From: Asterias rubens
Taxonomy: Eukaryota; Echinodermata; Asteroidea; Forcipulatida; Asteriidae
Direction of reading: 5' to 3'
DNA: 64,000 nucleotides
Assembly: GCF_902459465.1 (NCBI RefSeq)
Contig: NC_047078.1
Span: 3,333,691-3,397,690 of the forward strand
Under the pieces are notes generated by a model that saw only the letters and a list, made by a program, of their open reading frames with translations, did no database searches and was not told the DNA's origin. This document shows, one piece after another, positions 45,601-56,164 of the stretch; positions within the stretch are counted from its first letter, which is position 1; every line of letters begins with the position of its first letter. The position numbers were made by a program, and so were the translations under genes.

Positions 45601-48600
45601 TCTCAACTGATACTGCTGCTCGTGCAGAATGCGTTGCTGAGCAGCGTAGCGATGCTCGAACGAATTCGTTTTGTAGTTGATATTGCGTTTACCACCAGTG
45701 GCGCTGTTTACTCCGCTCTCCGAATCCTTGTCTGAGATAGCATTGTTCTGATTGCGGTTGGGCTGCTCCGCGTCTTCGTCACCGACTGTCAGCATTTCCT
45801 CGATAGGCAAGTTGACATGTTTACGGGTGACTTGCCAGGCGTGTTTTGGCTTTGTAGGGCCTGCTGAGGTGTGGTGGCGCTTGCTCTTTGGAGTGCTAGA
45901 GACGCTGGAAGTGTCACTGCGGGCGGAGCTTCCACCAGAGGTAATATTCCCACTGGGTTGTCTCTGGACTCCAAATATGTCATCCTGTGTCAAAGTGAAA
46001 CACAAACACCATGAGTAACTTTTTACTTCATATTTTTAATGTTAATCTAGAGGTCGTGGAATCGAATCCCACTTTAGTCAATTCTTTGTTCATCCCCAAA
46101 AATCATTTAAAAATTTAACCAGTCAGTTTCCCATGTGGTTTATTTTGAAATAATGATCACATGGAGTTTTGGGACCTTGTCACATAAGGAAACTTTTGTA
46201 GGTAACTTTGAACCAACAAACTTCAGTACAAGCAATAGGATCACGGATCAAGAGTAACTATAAATATAAATATGAATAGTAGGATCACTTTAGTAGCACA
46301 TGAATTTTTTTTGTAGCAATGCCTTACGATCACCAAGCAAAATATGTGAACATTGAAATTTGATTGCCTTTTCTTTCTGGAAATTGCCTGGAACTGGTTG
46401 CCTGTAAATTGCCTTGTGTGACATGGAAATTATAGCACAAGCATCCACCAAAAAAGTGCCTGAACAAAGTATAAGACAGGTTTTGAAGTTGTTATTATTT
46501 GTTTTATAAGACCCACAAGATTTTCTATGCCTAACTAATATGAGTGTTATTTACAACATAAAAGCACCAATAACTTCAGACAGAATGTTAAGGGAATTAA
46601 ATAAATCGCCAAATACCAACCACTTTCTGGGCAACTGAGTCCGGCCTATCAGAAGTCTCCTTTCTTCCACTCTTGTCCCTATATGCTTCTTCTTCTTCTT
46701 CTCTATTGGTCCAAAGCTTTCCAGAAGCGGCTGCCTCCAAAAAGGCAGCCATCTTGGATTTTGTTTTATTCTGTTGCTGCTCCAGGTCTTTGCTGAGGTG
46801 CTCGTTTTGTAACCATAGTTTCCAATCCAACAAGTATTTCTTCAAGATACGTTTGCGGTTGTGAACTATCGCCATTTGATTTTTCCTGTACAAATGATTA
46901 ATAGTTATAATAATAACAATTTTGGGTTCAAACCCTCTGCAACTGGTACCCTGTCTAAGTGGTAAGCAGATCACAACAGCCTTTGTCGTTTTAAAGCATG
47001 ACTATTGAATTTTTCAGATTTTAGTTTTATTGTATCTACATTATTTTGGAGTTAAACAATCAAACAATTTAAAAAACTAAAAGGTATACTTTTCCTTTCA
47101 GTGTGCCTTTTCACAATAAATGAGGGGATCAAACATTTTGGTTGATTCGCCTGGCGGGCAATTTAAAAAAAAAAGGTAAGGGAAACCCCTGTGTGAGTTA
47201 GGTACAGGATTAAAACACTCACCTATGAACGTCTTTAAAACTCTGCTCAATCTCTCTGGTTTCCCTGTCGGCCTGACTCGCCCTGACGAAAGCTCGCCAG
47301 GCATTCCATGCTCTCAGCAGTGTCCTCCAGTCACATACAGCCCTAGCCTTCCCTAGAGCTAACCGCTTAGTCATGACTGTCTGGTACCAGGCATGGAAAT
47401 GCCTTTGAAGACACTGTAACAAAGATAGTCAAAAGATTAAAGACACTGGACAAGTTTGGTAATTGTCAAAGACCAGTTTTCTCACTTCGTGTATCCCAAA
47501 ATACGCACAAAATAACAAGAACAAACAACCTTTTTGCACAATTTTGTGCTTTCAGATACCTAAGAAAGGAATAAGGATTGAAGTCGGTACCAAGCACGGA
47601 AATGCCTTTCAAGACACTGAAAAACACAGATGATCAAAAGATCAAATATCAACTTCGTCACCTTTGGTAACAACTGTCAAAGACCAGTATTCTCACTTGG
47701 TGTATCCCAAAAAATGCACAAAGTACATGAAGTAACAAGAATACAAATCCTTGATGCACAATTTTGTGTGGTTTCAGATGCCCGAAAAATGCTACAGACC
47801 CAGCGTCTTTCTTAACTTCAAATATACACACAATAGTATTATTGCATACCAAACATACATTGATACCCCACCATGCAAGCAATGCCCCCAAATCACAACT
47901 ATAAAACTTATCAGAATCTTTTGGGGTTTTCTTTCAAATAAGTAAACAATTTTTATTGAGTTTTACTCATGTATGTATTCATTCCACACTCGCTTACCTG
48001 CATAGCTAACAATTGCCTGCCATAATTTGGGGTTATAATTATTGTAAAACTGTACAATTTGTTAACCTTAAGATCTTGGGCTGCTTTGACTGCTCGTAGC
48101 TCTTCCAATCGTTTCCTCATCTCTCTCCTTTCATCCTCAATCATTGAGTCTGCTTCCAACCTACTCTGTAATTCCTCTTGGCGTCTCTTAGCCTCTTCTT
48201 TTCTCTGATCCTCCTTCTGTCTCGCCTCTCGTTCTCTTTCTCTGGATGAAATTAAAACAACAGCTTTGCTTGTCAATGGAATAATTGTAAACTCACAGTT
48301 GCTTTACAATTTGATTGCTTTGAGATAATAATAATAATATTAATAATAATAATAATAACAATAATAAGACTTGTAATGCGCACGTATCCACCCTGCTGGG
48401 TAAAACAGCAGTAAAAACCAAAAACAAAACAAAATAAACAAAGCAAACAAAAAACAGACACAACAAAATCAGTCCTTGAAAACCTGTGACATAAGATAAG
48501 TTTTGAGAAGAGATTTGAATGTTGTGGTACAAAGACAAGATCTCAGATCAAGTGGCAGAGAGTTCCAGATGCGTGACGCAGCTGAAGAAAAACACCTGTC

Positions 48601-51600
48601 ACCCCATGAGTGTCGAGACTTCACAGAAAGGTTTGCTACAAGTATCTTTCAATATCATGCACTGTGATTTTTATGCCCTATTTAGAACTCTTTACTCTGT
48701 GCTATACGCAGATCCACTAAGGTCCTAAACTCAAAGGATTTATGAAGAATATCAAACAGGTCAAAACATACACTCACCTCTGTCTCGCCGCCTCCTCCTG
48801 AAGTCTCTGTTCTTGCATCTCCTTACGCAACCTGGCCATCTCCTGCTGCACGAGGGCCTCCTCTCGTTGCCTCTGCATCTCCTTAGTGCGCTCCTCTTTC
48901 ATGACTATCTGATGAGCCTGAGACTGGGCATCCTTGTGTTGTTGCTGCTGCCTCAGCTTGGACTCTCTTGTCTGCTGTCGTTTCTCTCGGTTTTCTTTTA
49001 CCTTTTGGAGTAATTCAAGTTATGACAATATTTTGTTATAAATACAATGCATTTACATCTTTTATGGTTCAGTAATCCATCCTTTCATACTGATCATCCT
49101 TTGTCCTCACTACTTTACTCCTATTAGTTCATATCCACAAATTGTTACTACACGTAAAATACAAACTTTGATTGGCTATAACTTTCCCGCTTTTTTTCTG
49201 GATCCTTCCCTTAATCCCTTTCCCCTCTCTTTTATTCTATTAAAATAGATATGTATTTGTTTGTACTTGTTTATGCATCTTAAGAAGGTCTGGTTTGGAT
49301 TGAAAGCTAAGGCTATCTACCCTACTCAGAATTCAGTATTTTGAATGATAGATATAAAACTTTGACACCTACTGACAGCCTATACATCTGCACGTGAGAG
49401 GGCAAGGGCACCAAGGCATGTTCTCCTTAGTAATGGGCACCCTCTGAAAAATTGTAAATTTCTACTGGATGGAGCATTTCGAGAGCAACAGGGCAATGAC
49501 CAGGGGGCATGGAGGCAGATTGCCTTCATTGCCCCTGTGAAGCATAAGACCTAACTTTGATCGAGTCTTTGTTTATAATTTTGCCTGTAAGTCACCATAA
49601 CGCTAACAAAAACCAATCTTCTTTTATGACCCTACCTTTCAGATAATAATACCAAAAAGACCAAGGTGCTCTTCTGCACCTCAAGGAAGGACAAGAAAAC
49701 TAAAAACTAACCAACCTTTAGCTGTCTTGCTGCCATCGTAGTTCTTGGGTCTCGCTTCTTCACTGTTTCTCCTTCCAGGCCAAGATCCTTCTTGAATTTT
49801 GTCTTGACAATGTCTTTCTTCAAGAGACCATCTATGATGCTTTGGACGGCTAGACTATCATCACGTGTTTCTATCTCATGAAAAAGTTCTGTAAGAAAAT
49901 AGAATGATGGTGGAATTTATTGCGAATACATTTTCATTTAATTGTAGGGTCATTGCCAGTGAAATGCTGATTTGTTGGCAAAATCATATAAAAAAATACA
50001 ATGAAAAACCCAAGTGAAAGTTTCAACTGAATTCAGTGTGTGCCCTTGTTGAGAAAACAGCTGCAACTGTAACAGTGTTTTCCATCCATGTTTGGGGGTT
50101 TGGGGAGGTGACACCTGACAACTGCATCTCTGGGCGCAGCATTCATTAATGGACGTGACATGAACCCTCAGAAATCTCAGAAAGGATTCATGATTCTTGT
50201 TTTTTATCGTTCGATGGTCTGTTGAAATAAGCACTTGGCTATTCCTATGGGATATTATGCTTGTTTTTCATTGGGTACTCCTTAAAAAAAAAAAACTGAA
50301 TAGTTTCTCAGATTCAAATGTTTCTATTAAAGACATTGTACACTTTCGGAACAGAAAACAAAATAAAAGCTCACAGATTTACAAATAACTTACAGGGTTT
50401 ACAGAAGGTAATGGTGAAAGACTTTTCTTGAAATATTATTCCATGAAATGCTTTACTTTTTCAGAAAACATTAAAACAATATCAATTTTAATTACTGATT
50501 TATTTTAAACACGTGTCATGACACGGCGAAGAGTGCGGAAACAAGGGTGGGTTTTTCCATTATTTTCTTCCGACTTTGATGACCGATTGAGCCTAAATTT
50601 TCACAGGTTTGTTACTTTATATGTAATTTGTGATACACGAAGTGTGGGCCTTGGACAATAATGTTTACCGAAAGTGTCCAATGGCTTTAATTTCAATGTG
50701 AGCACTTCAGAAGGAAACAAATTTCAGGATGCCTAACTACAATTACAATCTTTATAACAAGTAAGCAAATTAAACAATTTGTTCAACATTTAATTTAGCA
50801 TCGTTGGTCAGTGTCTCACGTCCGGGGGTCACTGACATGAGGATCGATATGGGGCACTACCAGTGAGAACAAGGTTGATACATGTAAGTAAGAATGACAC
50901 ACCTTCTGAAGTGACTTGGCTGTACGGGTCCATAGCCACTGGATCGTTCTCCGCCAGCATGTCATTCCACTGGCTTCTCAAGTCCGACTTCTCGGCTTCC
51001 TTGGAGGCCACATAGTCTTGAATGTCGTCATCTTCAAAGTACTTCAAATCATCCTCACCGTCATCATCTAAACCACACTTCTGTGCCATCCACTGGTTTA
51101 AAAGATCTTGAGCTATATGGAAGAAGAAATTATCATTAAAGGCAGTGAACACTATTGGTAATTACTCAAAATAATTATTAGCATAAAACCTTACTTGGTA
51201 ACGAGTAATGGGGAAAGGTTGATGATAGTATAACACAATGTGAGAAACGGCTATATAACGTAGTTTTCAAGAAAGAAGTAATTTGTCAACGAATTTGATT
51301 CCGAGACCAAGCGTCTGAAAGTGCACAACTTTGTGTGACAAGGGTGTTTTTTCTTTCATTATTATAATGCAACTTCGAAGTCCAATTGAGCTCAAATTTT
51401 CACAGGTTTGTTATTTTGTGCACAAGTTGAGATGTACACCAGGGGCCAATTTCATAGAGCTGCTTAAGCAAACAATTTGCTTAAGCACGAAAATAGCTTG
51501 CTTATTTTACACATGTTACTGGCCAAAATGTTATGCCATATACATTGCTTATGACTAGTATTTAGCTGTGGTTTACTTAGCATAACAATTGAGTGGAGTC

Positions 51601-54600
51601 TTGTCCGGTAATCTGATTTTATTAAGCAATGAATTTTTTGCTTAAGCAAAAATTTTTGCTTAAGCAGCTCTATGAAATTGGGCCCAGGTGAGAAGACTGG
51701 TCTTTGACAATTACCAATAGTGTCCAGTGTCTTTGAAGGGACTGTATAACTTTGATAATCACTCTTAAAATTGTCATTCCTTTTGAGAGTGATTGGGAAA
51801 AGGTATACCTTCCCTAGGATTTGGGTACTTTTTGTAACAAAAAATCACAATGTCCACAGATTTACATTAAAGCCATTGGACCCTTTCGGTAAACAGTATT
51901 ATCCAAGTCCCACACTTCGTGTATCACAACTTATATATAAAACAACAAACCTGTGAAAATTTAGGCTCAATCGGTCATCGGAGTCGGGAGAAAAAACGGG
52001 AAAACCCACTCTTGTTTTCGCGCGTTTCGCCGTGTCATGACATGTGTTTAAAATAAATCCGTAATTCTCGCTAACGAGAATTTATATTGTTTTACCGTTT
52101 TCTCAAAAAGTAAAGCATTTCATGGACTAATATTTCAAGAGAAGTCTGTCACCATTACCTTCTGTAAACCCTGTAAATTATTTGTAAATCTGTGAACTTT
52201 TTTTGTTTTTTCTGTACCGAAAGGGTCCAGTGGCTTTAAACTTACACCATTTGAAGATAATGATAGTAGAAAGCATACCTTTAAATATTAGTTGCTGAGG
52301 TGTGTAGTTTTTGAGAAGTGAGTAAAACAATGTCATGAAAATACGTTTTTAAATGCTAAAATAATTTTCATCTCACGATCACCGAGACGAAAAATACTTT
52401 CATGACATTGTTTTACTCATTTCTCAAAAACTACAGCACCTTAGCAAGTAATATTTTCAGGAAAGCTTTCTACTATCATTATCTTCAAACTTTGTAAGTT
52501 TAGTGTAATTCTGTGGACATTGTGTTTTTTGTCCTACAAAAAGTACAAGACCCTTTAAGGAATACAGTTTGATTAGACGAGGAAAAGGAATGAATATAAG
52601 GTTACTGCAGTAACACTTCTCAGATAGAGTATCCTTATCACAGATTATTCATCCAGCATGACATAACAGCTCAGAACCTTGGGCATCAGTCTACTTTTCA
52701 TTCATGCGTATTTACTATATATGCATGAATACTTGCAGTACTTGGCACGTGATGTTGAATTGGCAAGTGAGAATTCGGCTCTCCCGTCATTCGGGTTCTA
52801 ACCCCACTGTGGTTATGAAACCTTTATACTTTTGTTGTTAATATTAGGGGGGTTGAGCTGCACGTTACGCGAGCAAAGCCGTGAACGTAAACAGAAGCAA
52901 ATTTTGTTGTAAAAATCTCACGTTTTAAAGACAGTGGACACTATTGGTAATTGTCAAAGACTAGCCTTCACACTTGGTGTATCTCAACATATGCATACAA
53001 TAACTAACCTGTGAAAATTTGAGCTCAATCGGTCATCAAAGTTGCGAGATACGTATGAAAGAAAAAAACACCCTTGTCACAGGAAGGTGTGTGCGTTTAG
53101 ATGGTTGACTTCGAGACCTCAAGTTCTAAATCCGAGGTCTCGAAATCAAATTCGTGGAAAATTACTTCTTTCTCGAAAACTATGGCACTTCAGAGGGTGC
53201 CGTTTTTCACAATGTTTTATACTATCAACCTCTCCCCATTACTCGCCACCAAGAAAGGTTTTATGCTAATAATTATTTTGAGTAATTACCAATAGTGTCC
53301 ACTGCCTTTAATATTAGGGAGGTTTAGCTGCACGTTACGCGAGCAAAAACGTGAACGTAAACAGAAGCAAATTTTGTTGTAAAAATCTCACGTTTTAAGC
53401 ATACGTCAAGCTACCATATCTCACGTAAGGTACGTTTGTGCAGACGACATACAGGAGCATAAAATAAGCCCAAAGTGGTGACGTCACCTAGCAACGCTCA
53501 CGTTTTTGCTCGCGTAACGTGCCACTAAACCTCCCTATTGTTATTGTATAGTGTACTTTTTGAGCATCCTGCCCCTTTTCTAAGGTTTATTTTTTTACTT
53601 TCTATTTAGGCATAGATGCAATCCACCTTCCTTAATGGGCCATATTTTTGACCGCGTGAGGGCGCTCTCAATCACTTCCGGGGGTATATTCATTCATACG
53701 CAAAACAGTTTTTAAAGATTGGAACACATTATAACCACAGACATCTAATCCATCACAGGCAATAAGACTTTAAAAGGAGCCGTTATAATCCACCTCTAAA
53801 GCAAATTGAAACTACGGCGCAACAAAAGTGACAGAACGCCTATTAATTTGTGCAGGGCGAATCGCGTGTACCCCCGGAAGTGATCAAAATACTATTTATA
53901 GCGCCCTCGCGCGGTCAAAAATAAGGGGCATTATTGTAATAGTACCTTCAGAGTGCGCTTCATCGTGATCATGTACAGCCTCTAAAGTTGCGGCAGCTCC
54001 TCTGTACCCATTGGCTGCTGAATAATCACCATGGTGACTGGGTCTAGGGCCAAAGGTCAATGCAGCTGCTCGGTCCGATGCTTTTTCCACTTTCTAGAAA
54101 ATGGATCAAAAGATGATTAAAAAATTGAAAGAATTTGCAAGTTTTAAATAGAGGGGGAAAAAACCTTAAATGGTAGTTATTCCAAGAGTTGATTAATACC
54201 ATAACAACTAACTCGGTAAAAAACACTCTGAGCTGTTGATAATGGATATTATTTTGAGAAATTATTCCTTTCTAAGGATTGTGGTTTTATAATAATTGTA
54301 AGGGATTACAAAATTTCAAATCTGAAAAATGTTTCATTCTCAGTTTGTGTATTCCTGTTACTGATTATTCTTCCTGCATTGACATAACCACTCCAGGGGC
54401 CGATTTCACAAAGGTCTCAAATTTATCGTAACTTCAAATCAATCGTAGTTGCTAAGTGAAGTGTGATGTCACAATACAAATCTCTATGGTGATACTGAAA
54501 ATTTGTCTTGCGATGAATTTTATTGCTTTGTGAAATCTGCCCCAGATTTTCGATGCAATCTCAAAAATGCTAGTACCACCTTTTAAATAGGAGACTTTCC

Positions 54601-55844
54601 AACACTAGGTGGCAGCAGACATACCGGGTAAATTTCCATTGTTTACGTAGTTCTGAACATGCGCATAATTCTGAGAACAATGGATTTACCCGGTAAGTCT
54701 GCTGCCCTCTATCGTCCCAGAAAGTCTCCCATTGCACGTTTGTTTTATTGTAATAATGTACATTTATTAGGATTGAAACAACTGAATGAAAAGGATACTT
54801 TGTCTTATTATAAACAGTTTTTATTTTACAATTTACTAAAAATAAAGAGTGTTCAAAGAGTGTCCCTCTTTTGTGATTTATGAACTTTTGTCTCAATGTC
54901 TCACCTTTATCCAACCCTGAATATCGTCAGTTGCAGGCCTTTGACTTTTCTTCTGAATTTACAAAATGAAACAAAATGATAGTTAAAATATTGTAGTGAT
55001 CCTGATAACCACATCACATTTTTTCCAAACACATGAACATAAAATAAAACAAAAAGGATAAATATTACAGTTTGATTGAAAAACTATTGCACAACCTTGG
55101 CTTTTCGTCTGAATACAAAATAACAGGTTTATTAATATTACTATTTTATAAGGGCCTACAACAAAAATATCAAGTGTTTAATTTAGTAGGGAAATTGATT
55201 GCAATAACTCTAATTTAGTGTCTACATTTTACTCGAACACACTGATATAAATTTCAAAAACAAAAGGGAAACCGTAGTTTGAATAATTATCTAATAAAAT
55301 GCGATAGACACAATCATCCATATATAGCCACAATCGTCTATACACCATTACCAGTTAGTAACAATACAACTAGCCCACCTTCCTTGTTGAGCTGTTATGG
55401 CTCCCTTTTAACATCGGTGTCAACAGTAATGGCGACAGTAATGGCGACAGTGATAAGTCCGATGTGTTAAAAGAGAGCCATCAACAGCTCAACAAGGTGG
55501 GCTACGATACAACAAGGTCATCCATTAATGCTAAATTTTTCTTAACGTTTATTTCAAAGTTAAATTTAATTTAAAATTCTTCGCATTTTGATTATGATCT
55601 TGTAAAAACAATTCTGGACAATAACAGATTTCACATTTCCCGTATTCTGTGGATTCCCCCAAATTTTGAATCCTAAAAATAAGAAGAACTCCATGTCGGC
55701 GGCTGAACATGCTGATGAGTAAAAACGAAAATATATTATCAACAATACCTTGCTTGTGTTCAAATGTGTTGATGTGCTGGTTGATGATGGAGTTTCTTTC
55801 GACCACCTTTTCCAGCGATATAAGTCTGGATTTCGACTCGCCAT
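39603..55844 (-). CDS. CCDC191: Coiled-coil protein, probable CCDC191 (KIAA1407)
   Basis: Seventeen coding exons on the minus strand, every phase consistent: 55844-55749, 54952-54905, 54093-53946, 51112-50903, 49888-49716, 49001-48778, 48241-48067, 47413-47223, 46885-46621, 45984-45467, 45121-45006, 44179-44097, 43891-43790, 42915-42772, 41797-41645, 40904-40750, 39738-39603; 978 aa (human CCDC191 about 936). The N-terminus is acidic (DDDGEDDLKYFEDDD). Then come long Arg/Glu/Gln coiled coils (RQQQQHKDAQSQ, EERRKEEAKRRQEE-type) and Trp-centred helical repeats (HFHAWYQTVMTKR, LLRAWNAWRAFV, LLDWKLWLQ, VLQAWQEHI, FVGWRQYPKML) reminiscent of Sfi1-type centrin-binding repeats. A Ser-rich linker lies in the 518-nt exon. 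No signal peptide or membrane segment is seen. A cytoskeletal or centrosomal place is inferred from the repeats only. The family name rests on recalled similarity; the gene model itself is secure. It is head to head with MRPL40. Confidence 0.85.
40274..40654. mobile_element. AAGCCATTGGACACTTTCGG-family MITE
   Basis: The consensus starts TTAAAGCCATTGGACACTTTCGG and ends CCGAAAGTGTCCAATGGCTTTAA. Copies in this window: here, 50327-50690 (inverted), 51867-52239, 56574-57031 and 62709-63058. It shares CAAACCTGTGAAAATTT and TCAATCGGTC with the GGCAGTGGACAC family, so the two are related. Confidence 0.88.
40971..41210. mobile_element. GGGCCCAATTTCAT-family MITE
   Basis: GGGCCCAATTTCATGGCTCGA to GAGCCATGAAGTTGGGCTC in CCDC191 intron 15, followed by a diverged GGCAGTGGACAC-like copy and GGGCCC at about 41521. 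Confidence 0.8.
42500..42605 (-). mobile_element. SINE body fragment
   Basis: The reverse complement matches the tail of the SINE at 27394-27552 (GTACTxxGGAAAGTAC, CACATCGGTGTAT). The tRNA head is absent. Confidence 0.6.
42984..43357. mobile_element. GGCAGTGGACAC-family MITE (reverse)
   Basis: TAAAGACAGTGGACACTATC ... AGTGTCCACTGCCTTAA, in the intron between exons 43891-43790 and 42915-42772 of CCDC191. Confidence 0.88.
43555..43640 (-). mobile_element. LINE 3' tail
   Basis: A TAA/TTA repeat is followed by GACTTGTAATGCGCACATAT and CACCCTGCTGGGTGTTCAAG, the same 3' end as the LINE at 19780-20104, reversed. Confidence 0.75.
43899..43926. repeat. (CAA)n microsatellite
   Basis: Nine CAA units begin within 10 bp of the splice acceptor of the CCDC191 exon at 43891-43790, on the intron side. 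Confidence 0.9.
44262..44640. mobile_element. GGCAGTGGACAC-family MITE, diverged
   Basis: CGCTGGACACTATTGGTAAT ... AAAGGTGTCCGGTGCTTTTAAG. Confidence 0.8.
44670..44930. repeat. Dispersed repeat shared with 25.65-25.84 kb
   Basis: ACACAGGGTTCTTTT and TTGGGACCAACGGCTTTAC match in inverted orientation the segment at about 25700-25790 (TTGGTCCCATGTGTTGTGTAG, GAACCCTGTGTACTTTT). The type is unknown. Confidence 0.55.
48329..48625 (-). mobile_element. LINE 3' fragment
   Basis: An AAT/TAA repeat, then the same 3' UTR as 19780-20104 reversed. It is followed by coding remnants whose minus-strand reading gives the 'SRHSWGDR...AA..IWNSLP' motif. It lies in the CCDC191 intron between exons 49001-48778 and 48241-48067. 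Confidence 0.8.
50327..50690. mobile_element. AAGCCATTGGACAC-family MITE (inverted)
   Basis: TTAAAGACATTGTACACTTTCGG ... CCGAAAGTGTCCAATGGCTTTAA. Confidence 0.85.
51134..51735. mobile_element. GGCAGTGGACAC MITE carrying a nested GGGCCCAATTTCAT MITE
   Basis: The outer copy starts TTAAAGGCAGTGAACACTAT and ends AGTGTCCAGTGTCTTTGAAG. Within it, 51443-51688 is a complete second MITE (GGGGCCAATTTCATAGAGC ... GAAATTGGGCCC). The outer sequence resumes at AGGTGAGAAGACTGGTC. Confidence 0.88.
51867..52239. mobile_element. AAGCCATTGGACAC-family MITE
   Basis: TTAAAGCCATTGGACCCTTTCGG to CGAAAGGGTCCAGTGGCTTTAA. The ends carry a compensatory change (GACCC/GGGTC), so the inverted repeat is kept. Confidence 0.88.
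52245..52560. mobile_element. Palindromic MITE, ATGTCATGAAAATA family
   Basis: GAAGATAATGATAGTAGAAAGC ... GCTTTCTACTATCATTATCTTC arms bound a hairpin, and GTACAAGACCCTTTAA is the outer end. Confidence 0.85.
52838..53545. mobile_element. GCACGTTACGCGAGCA element, split or duplicated around a MITE
   Basis: The first 90 bp of a TIR element (52838-52922: ATTAGGGGGGTTGAGCTGCA) are followed by a complete GGCAGTGGACAC MITE (52923-53312). Then a whole copy follows (53313-53545: ATTAGGGAGGTTTAGCTGCA to TGCCACTAAACCTCCCTATT). The whole copy has inverted ends GGGAGGTTTAG.TGxACGTTACGCGAGCAAAAACGTGA. Confidence 0.82.
53638..53930. mobile_element. MITE with TTTTTGACCGCG ends, 16 bp from a CCDC191 donor
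   Basis: Left TTTTTGACCGCGTGAGGGCGCT and right AGCGCCCTCGCGCGGTCAAAAA, inner arms CACTTCCGGGGGTA and TACCCCCGGAAGTG. The right end stops just inside the intron that begins at 53945. Confidence 0.85.
54595..54735. mobile_element. 145-bp MITE with GGAGACTTTC ends
   Basis: It is a near-identical, inverted copy of the element at 26907-27052, including CTGAACATGCGCATAATTCTG. Confidence 0.9.
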
Positions 55845-56164
55845 CTCAAAGAAATCAAACAAAAATGTGCCTACAACTTCTACTTAACCATCAGATAGTG
55901 ATAAACGTACATGCATCAAACTTAATGATCTAAAAATCTTATTAAAACGATTGATTTAGCCGGCATACTGGAAAGTCAAAAGCGTTCGTTGTGAAGATCT
56001 AGTCTGTTGACAAGGAATGTACAACGGCTGTTTTATTCGCGCGTTTCAATCACCTTACACCTACCTGCAATCGCGTTGAATGAAAGGGTCGGAAATGTCA
56101 CGCGTAGATAAAGTATAAGTAAAGTATTGAATGCAACAGCCGTCTGTGTCACTTCAAAACCAAG
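55845..56164. promoter_or_regulatory. Bidirectional promoter of CCDC191 and MRPL40
   Basis: Only about 320 bp separate the two start codons (CCDC191 ATG at 55844, minus; MRPL40 ATG at 56165, plus). The segment 56030-56110 has the highest local CpG content (TTCGCGCGTTTCAATCACC, AATCGCGTTGAAT, TCACGCGTAG). No TATA box suits either gene. This is inferred from geometry. Confidence 0.6.

Noticed and set aside
46040-46085. Second tRNA or SINE head (GTGGAATCGAATCCCAC)
   Set aside because: Only a B-box-like arm is visible; no A box or conserved body, so it is too weak to list.
53042-53295. Frames resembling 'RDNxERxKHPCHxKLCAF...SKSNSWKITSFSKT' seen many times in the window
   Set aside because: This peptide is simply the GGCAGTGGACAC MITE translated; it recurs wherever the MITE does and often with stops.
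55085-55130. Duplicate of the second CCDC191 exon's start (GCTTTTCGTCTGAATAC)
   Set aside because: Similarity is limited to about 20 bases around an acceptor-like site and gives no usable exon.
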